NCBI GenBank assembly: GCA_037903355.1 | Contig: JBAJFE010000014.1 | Coordinates: 7,130,001 to 7,194,000, forward strand | Source: Trichuris trichiura | Lineage: Eukaryota; Nematoda; Enoplea; Trichinellida; Trichuridae | DNA length: 64,000 bases | Direction: 5' to 3' | Part shown: positions 1 through 11,690 of the stretch, in pieces | Numbering within the stretch: the first letter of the stretch is position 1 | Layout of the letters: every line of letters starts with the position of its first letter | Program-made: the position numbers and the translations under genes | The notes under the pieces: model-generated | Databases searched by the model: none | Seen by the model: the letters and a program-made list of their open reading frames with translations, nothing else | Told to the model about the DNA's origin: nothing

Positions 1-54
1 TGCAGAAATTAAGAAATCCTACCAAAGTGCTTCCGGTTAAAATGGGGACAGTAC

Positions 55-2399
55 ATGGACAGCCAATCAAAAAGAATCCTTTTTTCGGCTGGAATGTCTC
101 TACAACGAAATGTTATACGGAGACACAGATACACACTATCGAGATTGCGAGAAGATTATAGTAGCACATTAGCGTTCCTCAGAAGCAGACTACACAGAAC
201 ACTTTACGAGAACCTGGTGAAACATGTGGACCTTGCCACACGAACAGTTTGCTCATCACAAAAACAGGTACTAAAATCGAAATTTGATAGCATTCGAGAC
301 AATATTCCGACAACATCTTCAAACCCTTACAGAAATATTCCACAAAGAACTCCTAGGTTCAGAGCTAAATTCAGCGATAATAAATCTCAGCTTTTTCCCT
401 CTAAGTGAAAATGAGAAGCATATATTAGAAAAAGGACTTAACTTCGTCCCAACGCCAAAACAACCACCACTTCTCGACATCATTGCCTCAGTTGAAGACA
501 GCCTATCTTCGTCGGATGCACAAAAGGCCACACAGATCAAGAGTAATTTATCTACATTGATGCTAGGCCACCACTTCACTGCCACTTCGAACCTAAGCCG
601 ATATGAGATAAACAGCTTATATAAACTTAGGAAGCAACCCAACAGAATCATAACCAAAGCAGACAAAGGGAATAGAATCGTCTTACTTGACAGAAGCACC
701 TACATCGAAAAGTTGACAGCTATCTTGAACACCAGCAATTATACCCCCTACCAACCGACCCTACAGAAGTTTCCCGAAAAAATCTCCGATCTCTTCTCAT
801 TACATATGCCACAGAAACCAAAGAACCTGCTATCACCAAAATGACAACATATCTTAAGTTTGCATCGAACTTCAGACCCCCCGAGCTCTATGGTCTCCCA
901 AAAGTACACAAACCAGATATCCCGCTGAGACCGATAGTCTCCACAATTAACAGCATCACCACTGAACTCAGTAGATACTTAAGTAAGATCATCAAACCTC
1001 TAACAGGCAAGGAACCATCCTTTGTCAAAAACAGCAAAACGCTCGTCAACGAAATAAGAAACTATTGTTTGGAACCCGACGAGATTTTAGTCAGCTATGA
1101 TGTAAAAGACTTATTTCCCAGCATCCCAATATCAGACACCCTAGAGACCTTACACAATCTCCTCCACACGGACACAAATCTACCCAGCAGAACTAAATTA
1201 AATCCCTTTCACATTGTCAAGCTGGTTTCGTTTTGCATGCAAGAAGGCAATTACTTCACTTTTGATAACAAGTTCTATAAACAATCTAACGGAGTACCTA
1301 TGGGAAGCCCCCTATCCCTGTATTAGCGGAAATCTTTATGGAAAACTTTGAAAGACAAATGTTCAGAACTATAGACAGACACATAGCTCCACGCCTTTTT
1401 AAAAGATACGTAGACGACATCTTTGTCATTATAAAAGCTGGAAAAGAAGAACAATTTTTACAATTCCTCAACAACGTCCGTCCTAACCAAATAGTCTTCA
1501 CAATGGAAAAAGAAGATAACAAAACCTTGCCCTTTCTGGACGCCTTAATCATTCGCTCAAGCGAAGGCCTTAAAACCAGAGTGTATAGAAAACCCACGCA
1601 CACAGATCAGTACCTCAATTTTTCATCACATCACCCACGATCAGTAATGCGTGGTATCCTCTCCGGAATGATAGACAGAGCATTCAACTTATGCAGTCCC
1701 GAATATCTTCAGCCAGAAATTAACTACATTAGAAAAATCTTCTACAAAAACGGTTATCCTAAATCCTTTATCAACCAAGTGCTCAACCACAAGCTTCGCA
1801 CACGTGAGTCTCCAGAGCAAAACACTCCGCACGACACTTGTCTGGTTATTCCTTATGTGGCAGGCTTAGGCGAAAAGATTGTCCAATTAGGAAAAAGATT
1901 AGGCTTCAGAGTCTTTTTCAAAAGTTCGCACAACCTCATGGCAATCCTTCGCACAGACAAAACTAAAATCCCCGCAAACAAAAAGACAGGATTAGTATAC
2001 GCGGTTGAATGTTCTTGCTCAGGGATTTATATTGGTGAAACCGGAAACACCATAGATTTAACGAACACATAAAAAAAACTCACAAGTTACAATAACGCGA
2101 AAGCCATACTTAACAATGGTATCAATCTAACCACACAGCGAGGCAGACCAATCGTGGACCCAAAAATTAGAATGGAAAAAGCCAAACAAGCCTCTGCTGT
2201 AGTGGAACACGCGACGCAATGCACTCAACCACTCCACCCAAAAGTTTTATGTTACAAAAACAATTTACGGTTAAGAAGAATTAAAGAAGCACTATATATC
2301 AGACGCAATACGACATACAACCGCGATCAAGGAGTGGACATAAGTGAGATTTGGACAAATATTGTGACGCGGTATAATTGTTGCACACTCACCAGATGA
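55..2399 (+). pseudogene. PLE reverse transcriptase / GIY-YIG endonuclease, frameshifted
   Basis: The protein is spread over several frames. The N-terminal PLE region (55-840) includes LNFVPTP and ITKADKGNRIV. The RT core has ELYGLPKVHKP (about 890), the motif A block SYDVKDLFPS (about 1090), GVPMGSPLS (about 1290) and the catalytic YVDD (about 1408). The GIY-YIG endonuclease has VYAVECSCSGIYIGETGN (about 1998-2050), and a conserved tail lies at 2154-2399. The frame changes near 290, 840, 1326 and 2060. Catalytic aspartates are present but no continuous protein can be made. In PLEs the RT and endonuclease perform target-primed reverse transcription. The family call is firm from motif order RT then GIY-YIG. 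Confidence 0.93.
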
Positions 2400-2740
2400 A
2401 ATACAATAGCCGGGAAAGAAGAAAAAACAAATAATTAGAACAAACAGAAATGGACAAAACCGAAATAAAAATGGAACAAAGAAAGAAAAAGAAAAAGAAA
2501 AAAGAAGAAAAAAGAAGAAAAAAATGAATGCAAAAATGAAAAAACAGTGACTCAACAACATAGAAAAATGTTCGAAACAACCCAACGAAGACAATCTAGA
2601 AGCTATACGGAACAAAAAAAAGAAAAAGAAGTGCGCTGACAGACTCAAATACAAAAACCTACAAACAGAAAGCTTTAAAATACCCGCTTTAAAATCCTCA
2701 GAATCGATAGATGGCACTCGCTGGCACAATTCATATTTAC
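2400..2740 (+). other. PLE copy 1 3' untranslated region, A-rich
   Basis: This is a purine-rich, A-dominated stretch (especially 2405-2640) between the last coding remnant and the terminal hammerhead-like segment. The other two copies of this family have the same kind of region at 47.7-48.2 kb (as complement) and 49.8-50.1 kb. Open frames here are composition artefacts. Confidence 0.6.
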
Positions 2741-2751
2741 ACTTAAGACCG

Positions 2752-2781
2752 CTGATGATGGGTCTCGAATGACCCTTGAAA
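2752..2781 (+). ncRNA. Hammerhead-ribozyme-like core, PLE copy 1 terminus
   Basis: CTGATGA at 2752-2758 is followed by a GGGTC/GACCC stem-loop and GAAA at 2778-2781. It lies on the coding strand of the element near its 3' end. Two extra T before GAAA suggest decay. Hammerhead motifs in PLE terminal repeats are established; helices I and III were not confirmed here. Confidence 0.55.
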
Positions 2782-2840
2782 GCTACGGAGCCTCTTTATA
2801 TAGAAAACAAACGGGACATATCCGTATAAAATTTCTTCGT

Positions 2841-3560
2841 CATTCAGAAGGCTCGCCAAAGACATGCAGATCGCTTTCCGCGAGAGTTCACAAAGGAAGG
2901 TGTATGAGCATTTAGCATCCTGTCGCATTATTTAGAAGTTCATAACGGAACGAGCACCCTGGGTTGGAGGTGCATGGGAAATGTTGGTACGCCCGATGAA
3001 AACAGCGCTGAAGAAGACATTGCACAGATCGTTACTGAAAGCTGACTAACTGATTACCATGGTATGCAAAGTTGAATCACAAATCAACGCTCGCCCCCTT
3101 ACTTTTGTAGGAGAAGATCTGAGCGACGAAGAACCCCTCATTCCTTTCCACTTCCTACATGGCAGACCGCCTGAAGTAAATACAACTGTGGAAAAGAACG
3201 ATCCTACTTAGAGACCACAACGAAAATGGGGAACAACTCTATGGCATTTGCAGCCGAATTGACAAAGCGTTGGCAACACTATCGTGTAAGTTCTGAGCCA
3301 ATTATGGAAAAGATGGGAGAAAAAATAGCTCGTTAAGTTATCGGGGCGAAGCGAATGGACTCGAAAAAGACAATGCCCTTCTGTTGGCCATATTGTACTT
3401 GTAACGGAAAGTGGCGTACCCCGGATAAGGTGGCGCTTCGGCCGCGTGGTCGAAATTTCCCCATCGAGTGATGGGCTAATACGGACGGTCAAAGTGCGAA
3501 CAACTAACGGAGAATTGAATCGACCGGTTCAACGCCTTCGTCTCCTCGAGTCAGCCGCCG
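2841..3560 (+). pseudogene. BEL/Pao retrotransposon integrase C-terminal remnant
   Basis: Reading frames from about 2843 give FRRLAKDMQIAFRE, then the hallmark ERAPWVGGAWEMLV (about 2950), INARPLTFVGEDLSDEEPL (about 3086) and FHFLHGRPPEV, as in BEL/Pao integrases. A second part (about 3250-3560) gives the W..Y / RW block and then VVEISPSSDGLIRTVKVRT and RPVQRLRLLE, the conserved C-terminal tail of the family. Stop codons (for example before KFITERAPW and after LLKAD) and frameshifts make it dead. The left part is interrupted by PLE copy 1 and leaves the window. Confidence 0.88.
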
Positions 3561-3591
3561 AACAAGATGGGCTTCGCCCATGGCCCCGGAA

Positions 3592-3765
3592 TGTTACAGC
3601 TTGCATTATCTTGACACAATACCTGCCTATACAGAAAACTGTTCTGTAGAGAGTGAAAAAATAAAGGTGTGCGCATGTCTTGAGACTGCTTTCGTGATCG
3701 TTGGGACAGCGGTCCCAGCGAATACCGTTGTGATTGTTTCGCTTTATTGGAAGCAACAGTAACCA
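3592..3765 (+). repeat. Putative 3' LTR of the BEL/Pao remnant
   Basis: The segment follows the integrase tail directly, starts TGTTAC and ends GTAACCA, and contains an AATAAA signal near 3659. This is what a short LTR would look like. The matching 5' LTR is not in the window, so the right edge is approximate. Confidence 0.45.
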
Positions 3766-3815
3766 TTTGAACATTCTTCTAGCCTGAAAAATGGACATAC
3801 CGTCTAGCCTCCTCC

Positions 3816-4000
3816 ATCTCACTGACGACGGAACTAGGGCGTTCCGAAAGCTTTGAGAATTAAAGTTGTGTATTGGTCCTGTACAATTTTTTCTAATAAT
3901 CGCTCATCCACCCGTGGGTAGAGCAATTGTTTCGTTTAAATTACACAAACCAATGCGGACAAGAACGGGAAAAGCCGTAGATCTAACAAACCATTCTTCT
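3816..4000 (+). mobile_element. Group C palindromic element, single-arm fragment
   Basis: The fragment holds CTGACGA (3822-3828), a GGAAC/GTTCC stem-loop and GAAA (3846-3849), then a conserved arm that ends with a GGGAAAAGCCGTAG-type motif near 3970-3982. It matches 19.7, 22.1 and 63.6 kb. Only one arm is recognisable, so it is a truncated copy or a solo terminal repeat. The interval 4010-4225 that follows shows nothing I can identify. Confidence 0.7.
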
Positions 4001-4229
4001 AGCCTTACATTTATGGTTCTTCTTCTTCTAGGCGTTTCGATATTTTTCTTCCTTTACATTTACGCTTCGTATGGTCTTCCGCACATAAATAAATGAACAA
4101 GGGTAGAATGTGGTACCTGAAATCATAGTACACCACCCCAGAAAATAAGCCCTCCCATGTTTTTTGAAGGAAAAATAAATATAAGGCCAGGTCTTATTAT
4201 GGGGGAAACACGATACCTTGCACAATCCA

Positions 4230-4790
4230 TGTTTAGCTGTTCCCTATGTTGTAGGACTAGGTGAAAAAAACTATTCGGCTAGGCAGACCATTAGGTTTCC
4301 GAATCTTCTTCAAGAGGTTTCACGATCTCCTGTCAATTCTTCATAAGGGTAAAACGAAAATCCCACCAACCAAAAAAACTGGGCTAGTTTATGGAGCTGA
4401 ATGTGCTTGTTCAGGAGTCTACATTGCGGAAACAGGCAATGTTCTGGAACAGGTTCAATGAACGTATAGAAAAGTTTACTGGTTACAATAATGCAAAAAG
4501 CAGTCTTAAAAATAATGATACTCCTATCGCACATCGTGGAAGACCGATGTTGAATCCACGAGTTACCATGGAGAAAGCCATGCAAGCTTCTGCTGCGGTG
4601 GAACATTCAGCACATTGCAATTAGTCTCTTCATCCAAAAGTTCTAAGCTATGAAAATAATTGACGCTTAAGACAGACTAAAGAAGCTCTATACATTAGAC
4701 ATTACGTGACAAACCGCGGTCAAGGAGCGGAAATAAGTGAACTATGCACGAACATAACCACGCGCTCCAACTTCTGCTCATTAAATTGAT
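4230..4790 (+). pseudogene. PLE fragment: GIY-YIG endonuclease region
   Basis: This covers only the endonuclease part of a PLE related to copy 1. It has FRIFFKRFHDLLSIL, KTKIPPTKKTGLVYG and ECACSGVYIAETGN (about 4300-4440), then after a frameshift the tail block with MEKAMQASAAVEHSAHCN (about 4567-4620). YIAET replaces the usual YIGET. Stops and frameshifts follow. No RT domain precedes it, so it is 5' truncated, as expected for aborted target-primed insertion. Confidence 0.85.
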
Positions 4791-4984
4791 TACGTACATG
4801 AAAAGATGGAACAAAACGAAAAAATGGAGTAACATATATAAAACAATGGGACAGTAAACATAAAATATCACATATGAAAATGTAAGTGGAAATGGATAAA
4901 TTTATATGGAACAAGAAATGAATGCAACAAATGTGAAATGAACAATAGAATAAAATGCGGACAGATCCAACGCCCCAGACCAGG

Positions 4985-6350
4985 ACTGAGAAAAGGGGCT
5001 CTTACAGATCTTCGCTGAACAATCCAAGGAGGATACCATCACCTCCATTGGGAACGGGTTGTACTATGTGAGTCCTACTCGTGTACCCTGAGCTCTACGG
5101 TCTTTCAAGTGTCCACAAGCCTGGGATTCCTTTAGGACCGGTTGTATGCAGTGTTAACGGAGTCATGTTACAAATGTGCATCTATCTTCAAAGCATCATT
5201 CAGCCACTGACCAGAGGAAAGAGTTCTCATATTACCAACTACAGAGACTTTTGTGCTGCTCTGAAATCGGTCCGGATTTCAAGGACTGACTTTATGGTAA
5301 GTTATGGCGCCAAGGACCTTTTCACTAGCATGCTGATATCTCACAAGCTCAGCGTCTTACAATCCCAATTGGATTCAGACTCCGGTTTAAGTGAAAGGAC
5401 TAAGCTAAGCCCCTTCCAAATAGTGAAATTAGTATGGTTTTGCATGCGTGAGGGAAACTACTTCAGGTTCCAGGAGTTTCTTTTGATAGAACGATGGAGC
5501 ACCAATGGGAAGTCCACTGTCTCCGGTCCTTGCAGAATTGTTCATGGAACACGTGAAAAAGACAGCGTTCGAGAGAACGGACAATCCGTGGGCTCCCCGT
5601 CTGTTTAAGCGATACGTCGACGACATTTTCGCTACCGTTAAGAAAGGACAGGAAGACGCTCTTTTGGAACATCTGAACTCAATTTTCTTGGGACAGATTG
5701 CTTTCACGATTGAGAGGGAAGAGGGCAAGAAACTTCCCTTCCTGCAAGTGCTGGTTCACCGGAAAGGTACGGGCTTAAGAACAACGGTACACAAGAAATC
5801 AGCACATTCAGATAGGTACCAACATTTCTCCTCACAGCACCCCATTTCAGTGAAGAGGGGTGTCGTGGCAGGGATGGTGGACCGCGCCGTCACAATCTGT
5901 GACCCAGAGTTCTTGAACTCCAAGTTGCACCACATCGCGATGACGTTAGAGAAAAACGGGTATCCAAAAACGTTCGCGATTTCCACCATTAAATGAAGGT
6001 TCAACAAACCTAGAGACAGGCCAAATGGTGAGGGTGGCCCATGCCTAGTGATCACCATTCCTTACTACGTCGCCCTAGAGGAACACTTACAACGTTTGGG
6101 ATGCCAGCATGGCTACCGCGTTTGCTTTAAGTCTTCCACCAATCTACGTTCTCTAGTCAGGAACAATAAGATCATAATTCCTTTCGAACAAAGACCAGGC
6201 GCAGTTTATGAAATCAAATGTGGTTGCAACGCTTCCGACATAGGAGAAACGGGCAACACATCATTTGACATGTTCAGCGAACACAAGAAGGCGCTCAGCA
6301 GTTGCAGGACAGCAGAAAAAGAACTAAACGGGATATACGGGAAACGCTGA
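4985..6350 (+). pseudogene. Second PLE lineage: RT and GIY-YIG, inactivated
   Basis: A PLE distinct from copy 1 lies in three frames. 5081-5490 gives PELYGLSSVHKPGIPLGP and the motif A block. 5505-5996 gives MGSPLSPVLAELFMEHV, RYVDDIFATV and the HSDRYQHFSSQHPISVKRG block. 6048-6350 gives YEIKCGCNASDIGETGN of the endonuclease. The motif A segment reads SYGAKDLF where copy 1 has SYDVKDLF, so the catalytic aspartate is lost. The endonuclease has DIGET instead of YIGET. Base composition is richer in GC than copy 1. A short block at 5027-5041 (GGAGGATACCATCAC) recurs at 63767 in a group C element. Confidence 0.9.
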
Positions 6351-6357
6351 GGACGTC

Positions 6358-6710
6358 CACGATCAATACTACCGCTACAAGCCATAAAAAACTGTGCCAG
6401 AGATGACAGCCTCAGCGTCCCATTGAACCTGGGCTGAAATCTGTCCGTGAGAGCGCGGCCCACAGAGCGACTTGTGATCTCAGACTCGACCGTGACGAGA
6501 GAGCACGACCACTGGGTTGGAGTGAAAACCTGACGCCGATGGCCTGGCACAAACGCGGCCGGGATCAAGATTAGCGCCGGTCCCGCCGCTTGCCCACGCT
6601 AAGCGGATTAGGCAATGGCTGAAGAGCCTGCGGTAAGTGGGAACGCGCAGGGCAGAGGTCAAGGAAGGCTATACATACGCCTCGAGTCTGAGGCTACACA
6701 GTTTAGGCTA
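6358..6710. other. GC-rich tail between PLE and CAT repeat
   Basis: This GC-rich segment follows the second PLE lineage and ends in a CAT microsatellite. It may be the PLE 3' untranslated region or the tail of a separate non-LTR element. I see no protein motif and no hammerhead-like core. Confidence 0.35.
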
Positions 6711-6743
6711 TCATCATAATCATCATCATCATCATCATCATCA
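6711..6743. repeat. (CAT)n microsatellite
   Basis: About eleven CAT/CAT-like units with one AAT interruption stand at the end of the GC-rich segment. Retroelement 3' ends often carry such runs. Confidence 0.9.
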
Positions 6744-6746
6744 GTT

Positions 6747-9387
6747 GGGTGTTTGATCTATCGCATTTACTCCGCAATAAACAGTTGATGTACGCGAGTC
6801 TTCATGGTCCGACAAACCACAAAAAGGCGATAACACATATACGGTTGGCTGGCAGACAGAAAAATATTACAAACAAGACTTTAAAACACTTACTTAAAAC
6901 CATTAGACCGATTGAATGGGCGATGTCGCATTCGCTATTTGCATTAACTTTTAGTACCGTTGAGGACGGGCCACACGAAGCCCGGAAGCTACAGCTTACC
7001 ATTAGAAGTTTTTGTACTTTTCAACGGGACAAGCTCGTACAAACAATCCAAACATGAAATCTATGCTCCCATACAAAAAAGTTATATTTTCAATGCAATA
7101 AAATTATGTTATATCGTGCTCCGTTCTGCGCGATGCATGTGAGTCATTCCTTTACCCAACTTAACTAGGGTGTTCACGCCTGTTAAACATTTAGTAAATG
7201 TTTCGAATATCAGATCGTCCGTTCTTTTATCACAGCTTGTGTTTAAGTAATTTAAGTAGCCTCTGTTTTACCTAATAATGACCTCAAAGAGAAACGATAA
7301 CTATGGCAGGAATTCATGTACTCCAAAAAGAACAACTATGTGTCATTCTTTATTGGTAAACAGATTGTTCCCGTTCAGCAGCAAAAAAGGCGACGAAACG
7401 ATAAACAAACGCAGAAACCTGAGCTTTCGGAACGCTACTGTTTCAGTTTTCAGTGGTAGGGCATAGGCCTTAGCACTGAAGGGATTACTTGCTCTTGGAT
7501 CGTCGTACTGAAAAACACAGGAAAGTATGGCCCCCGGATCAGGCATCTTGCTTACTAAGTAGCGATAAGGTTGCACGCTTCCTATGCTTCCATTCTTGCT
7601 TTAGACGTAGACTAACCCCCTTTAGTATTTCAACCAAGCAGCACTTGCGAAATCGACTAGTCAGAACAACGTTGTACGGAAATGGTTTCCGCAAATAAAC
7701 TTGTATACTTACATTCTGACCTTCGAAGTTGGAAGCCGACTACCCCTTGTCCTCGGTCCCTGCTCGAGCCAATGAGCATGCGCGAAATTAACCAATCGAG
7801 GTAGGGGGACGCAAGCGCTCTAACACTCTCACAAAAAACCTTCGCGACCGTGACCTTGAGAAACACTGGTCTAACAGTTATCAAGAGAGCGCAGTGAAAG
7901 AGTTTAAACTCAATAGTAACAAGTTATCAATAAAACGAGATTGCTATTTGCGCTTCTCTAATGCATAGGAATTTCAGCTTACGTATTCAGCCCATGATGC
8001 ACTGTGAAAACGGTATGACAGCGTCTGCATAGTTTATTTTGACTCATCGCGGGGACAACGCATCGCCATCGTAGGAATTTTATATTCCCGTAGCTTCTAT
8101 TGCAAAATGTTATTACCGTTCATCTCCAGCTTACTTTACTTATGAATTAGACCTTACAGGAACATAGGAGCAGGTAAAAACGTTGTAACATAGTGCCTAA
8201 AAGCCGCGGGTGTGCCAGAAGACTGGTATTTCTTCTTTTGAAGAACTTTTTTTTTCTGTGAAGAATAGGCAACTCGCATCATCAAAAACACGCGCTGTAA
8301 TTCTGTAAACCCTGTATAGAAATCTTAATCCTCAAAAAAAATATAAACGCTTGCTTTATTTCAGTTTTGCATTTAGCTCAGTCTTATTTACCTTAGAAGT
8401 GTTCTAGAAATTTTATTTTACTGTAGACTTTCGGTTTTATTTATTCACACTAGCCAAAACTCTTAGGTTTTTATCATTACCCATCATTAGCGGTATGAAC
8501 AAAAACTAAACAGTGTTCGCTATTTACTATTTAAATTGTACGGATTTGAAATCACTGTTGATGAAGACTTAATTAGAACAGAAAGAACGAACACTTACCA
8601 GGAGCTGCCGTTTGCCAGCGCAAGTCTTTGTACACTGAACGTTTACTTTTTAAATTAAACCTCAATATAGGAAGTGTAGGTGTGCTCAACATAGGAGACT
8701 AGTAACAAGAGTAGCCAAAAATAAACACAAAGTTTTGACCACGTATTGTAAGCTTTGATTATTGGTCAGGCGACAAACAGTTTAGTCGTTGAAGGAATAC
8801 ATCCACAAAAAATAAACAATGAAGTTTCTAGGAAAATCCTTTACGTTGAGGACGAAAAGCTTTATTACGTGATTTTTTGTGCTTGCGTTCCTCAACGATT
8901 AGAAAGGGTTTCACCGTACCAGCTATGTATCATTCCATACGTTAACATCTATGGTTTGTTACTCTTGGTAGAGAACAACGCTCGTAATTAGCAGGTAAGA
9001 GCGTACCAATACAAACAAGTTGCTTCGAAACTTTAAAAGAAGCACGTTTCCACAATTATTCATTTGGTATTGATTTTCTATTGCGTCTGATTTGTAAGTA
9101 AGCAGAATATGTTGAGAGTTCGCTACAGTCTGGAGGAAGTCCTGAAACGTATCCCTGCGGATAAGACGAGCCAGTTGCCGATGTATACTAATACGAAATT
9201 TCTTATTTGTACCGTGATTTTTTAAGTATGTCCGAGCATTTTGTTCATAAACATTTACTGAATTTTTTACAACAATTGAAGTACACTGAAAATTAGTGAC
9301 GCCAGGTTCAATTAGCTTATATTTTGCTTCTGATCATTTAGATCATTTAAACAAAGAAGAAAAGATATTTTCATCTAACGCTACACG
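6747..9387. other. No recognisable gene
   Basis: The interval is AT-rich with only short chance open frames. It may belong to the SoxD intron downstream of the HMG exon or to intergenic DNA. I searched by eye for the second half of the HMG box on the minus strand and did not find it. Confidence 0.4.
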
Positions 9388-9395
9388 TAAAATTT

Positions 9396-9792
9396 GGGTC
9401 TTGTTTGCATTCTCCCCACAAAAGTTGAGGCGGCAACTTCTAACGCTAATGCGCGACGAAAGTGCGGATTAGTGGAACAACGAGAGGGACGTTTTACTGT
9501 GGGTAGCCGAACGGATGCCTAGCAAATTGAACGAGGAGGACAATGGAGCATCAGTGGTACATGCAAGAGGTGCGGTTAGTGATTCGCGGATTACCCGCAA
9601 TGGAATGGTGATTGCACGTGTCGCTGATGCGGTTACTGACCTTTTCGAAATACTGAACATGAGGGAATGAAACAGCTGCGCATGCATCGCTGGCACGGGG
9701 AACACAATGGGGCAGCAGTGACGCATTCTGGGCACTTGACCTCCTTTAAAGCTGCTGCCTCAAATTTTGTGGGGAGAATAGAGACGAGACCA
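9396..9792. mobile_element. MITE with ~50-bp inverted ends and 8-bp target duplication
   Basis: The left end (GGGTCTTGTTTGCATTCTCC) and the complement of the right end (TGGTCTCGTCTCTATTCTCC) match, and the similarity runs about 50 bp inward through the GAGGC..CAACTTC block. The flanks carry the direct repeat TAAAATTT at 9388-9395 and 9793-9800. An 8-bp duplication points to a hAT-like transposase in trans, although the terminal bases are not the classic hAT ends. A related copy with the same inner blocks lies at 48794-49013. The 88-codon open frame inside is not supported as a gene. Confidence 0.85.
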
Positions 9793-9800
9793 TAAAATTT

Positions 9801-11690
9801 TAATCTTTCGTGCTCTTTTATCTGTTTCGCTACATTGAAAATAATGAATACTTTTATTTTCAGTCAATATTTCTTCTATGAGCTAACAGGACAAAGAATG
9901 GTGAACTCCTCCCTAACAGGTAAACGGAACAACGCAACGCAAAATAAATTCTTCAGTCACAGTCCCCGTGAATATTAGTTCCACTAACTCACGCAGAAGT
10001 AACACGTTGTTAAGGTTTCTGACTATGACGTCCTAAGATATCTAGGATACAAGAATTTTACAGCTGTGATAGAGGGGTAAGGGTTTCATGCCAAATAGAT
10101 GTAAGTTAACGAGAAGAATCCGCTAAAGTTGTGTGTATGCATCCTGCATCCCTAAACACTAATGATAAAGAAACTTGAGTTCGAAATCACCGAAATTCAA
10201 TTTGTGCACTGCGTTTTGTTCCTTTATCGCCAGCAGTGACCACCCAGATGTCCGTTGGTAAAGTAATTGTTCTCTAGATATAGGCACCCGCCTAAGAACA
10301 GATTCCATCCGTCTCGACAGATCATGACAATCTGTTACAAACGTAGTAGTGTTCTAGTACATTTGCTCATACAAATCTACTCTATCAATGTAGTTAACAA
10401 AATTTTAGCATATTGATCAAGTAGGTATACAAAGCGCTTACCGGACTTAAAAATAGCTTTTTTTCTTAATTCATATGAACACAGACGTGATTTGTCTACA
10501 GTTAAGAACCCTTAGTCTTCTTAGCAGGTGGATGATATACATAAACTTAGTTCGGTCATGAAAGCATGCAAACAACACATTCCAAATAGGCGCTCTAAAC
10601 TGCAGTAATGTTAAGTAAGCGAAATGAGCACAAGTCTGATTCAGAACCTTGCACCGTTAATTAAAATAAACTTTCTCGAGAAAGAAGACCAAAGAAAATT
10701 GTTGTTCCTCCGCTGTAATTGAGAGTTCAGTGTTCCTCACTATGGCATTGCATTGATAATTTTGAAAGCATGCATAAAATTCTACTGGAAGCGTTCTTCG
10801 TAATAACTAAGCTTGACTCACCGCATACACACAGCTTGCAAAATCAGAACGGCATTTCCATTAGCACTTTTGAACATAAAACATTAACCCATAGGCAAGG
10901 CAGAGCTCGAAAGAATAAGTGACGAAAGCACAGATGTTCTAATTTTACAGTACGCTGGTTTTACCTGCTTTGCCATTCATCTTACGCAGCCCTGGATTCT
11001 TTAATCACAAACCATTTTAAAAGACGGAGCTGCAAATAGGCTTTCTTTTTCAAAAGGACATTATCGACAGGTAACCAAAAATAATTCCACCTCATTCGTC
11101 TTCCGATTTCGAAGAACCGGAAATCACCCTTCAACATATCTTTTTTAAGTGTAATTGTCAGTCTGAATAGCAGAAGACCAATACTGCATACATTCCAAAC
11201 AGAATTTTATGCCATTAGGGCTACTGAAATTAGAATTGCAGATCATCTTAATGAAAATAAAGCTCCTCAGAAGGCCACTTCCACACACAAACGAGGAAAA
11301 CATATGAAAAAGACAGAGACAGTCATTAGTAATGCACGAGAAGCTGCAGTAAATTACACAATAATGAAACTTACTGTCACTCGGTAAACCTTAGAGTTAA
11401 AGGGATCTTTAGGAGAGCAACTGCAACAAGATGAGTTTTGCAATTTCACTCATCTCTGGGTAGAAATAAACGTTGCAACGTTCAGAAGGTCGCAGCTCAG
11501 TAATGGTGAAATTCAATTCCTGGGCGGTAGCCATTGCATTGTACTAAGTCTGAGTATTTGTCGACGTAGCCGATGAAGTTAACAGGAAGACAAAAGAGGG
11601 GAAAGCAACTACGACTTGATTTCTCTCATTTTTTTTAGCGTTAAATGTCCTATTAGAAAAAAGAAATAATGCAAAATATTATAGACTTAC
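9801..11690. other. Probable SoxD intron sequence
   Basis: The interval follows the GTAAGT donor of the HMG exon on the minus strand. I see no exon with the expected continuation of the HMG box, no clear repeat and no RNA gene. Confidence 0.5.

Larger units (their letters stand above)
1..2840 (+). mobile_element. Penelope-like element copy 1 (5' end outside window)
   Basis: A Penelope-like retroelement runs from before base 1 to about 2840. It holds a broken RT/GIY-YIG reading frame, an A-rich 3' untranslated region and a terminal segment with a hammerhead-like core. The right boundary is set where BEL/Pao integrase coding similarity resumes at about 2841, so the element was inserted into a BEL/Pao copy whose left part would lie outside the window. 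Similar terminal sequence recurs at 47.5 and 50.2 kb beside two other copies of this PLE. Confidence 0.85.

Noticed and set aside
2389..2729. Phe/Ser-rich minus-strand frames
   Set aside because: They are the complement of the A-rich PLE 3' region; composition alone explains them.
9469..9735. 88-codon minus-strand open frame
   Set aside because: It lies wholly inside the MITE at 9396-9792, has no motif, and the family's second copy does not preserve it.
10780..10800. TATTACGAAGAA on the minus strand, resembling YYEE of the HMG box
   Set aside because: The surrounding frame has stops and no other HMG residues, so it is a chance match and not the missing SoxD exon.
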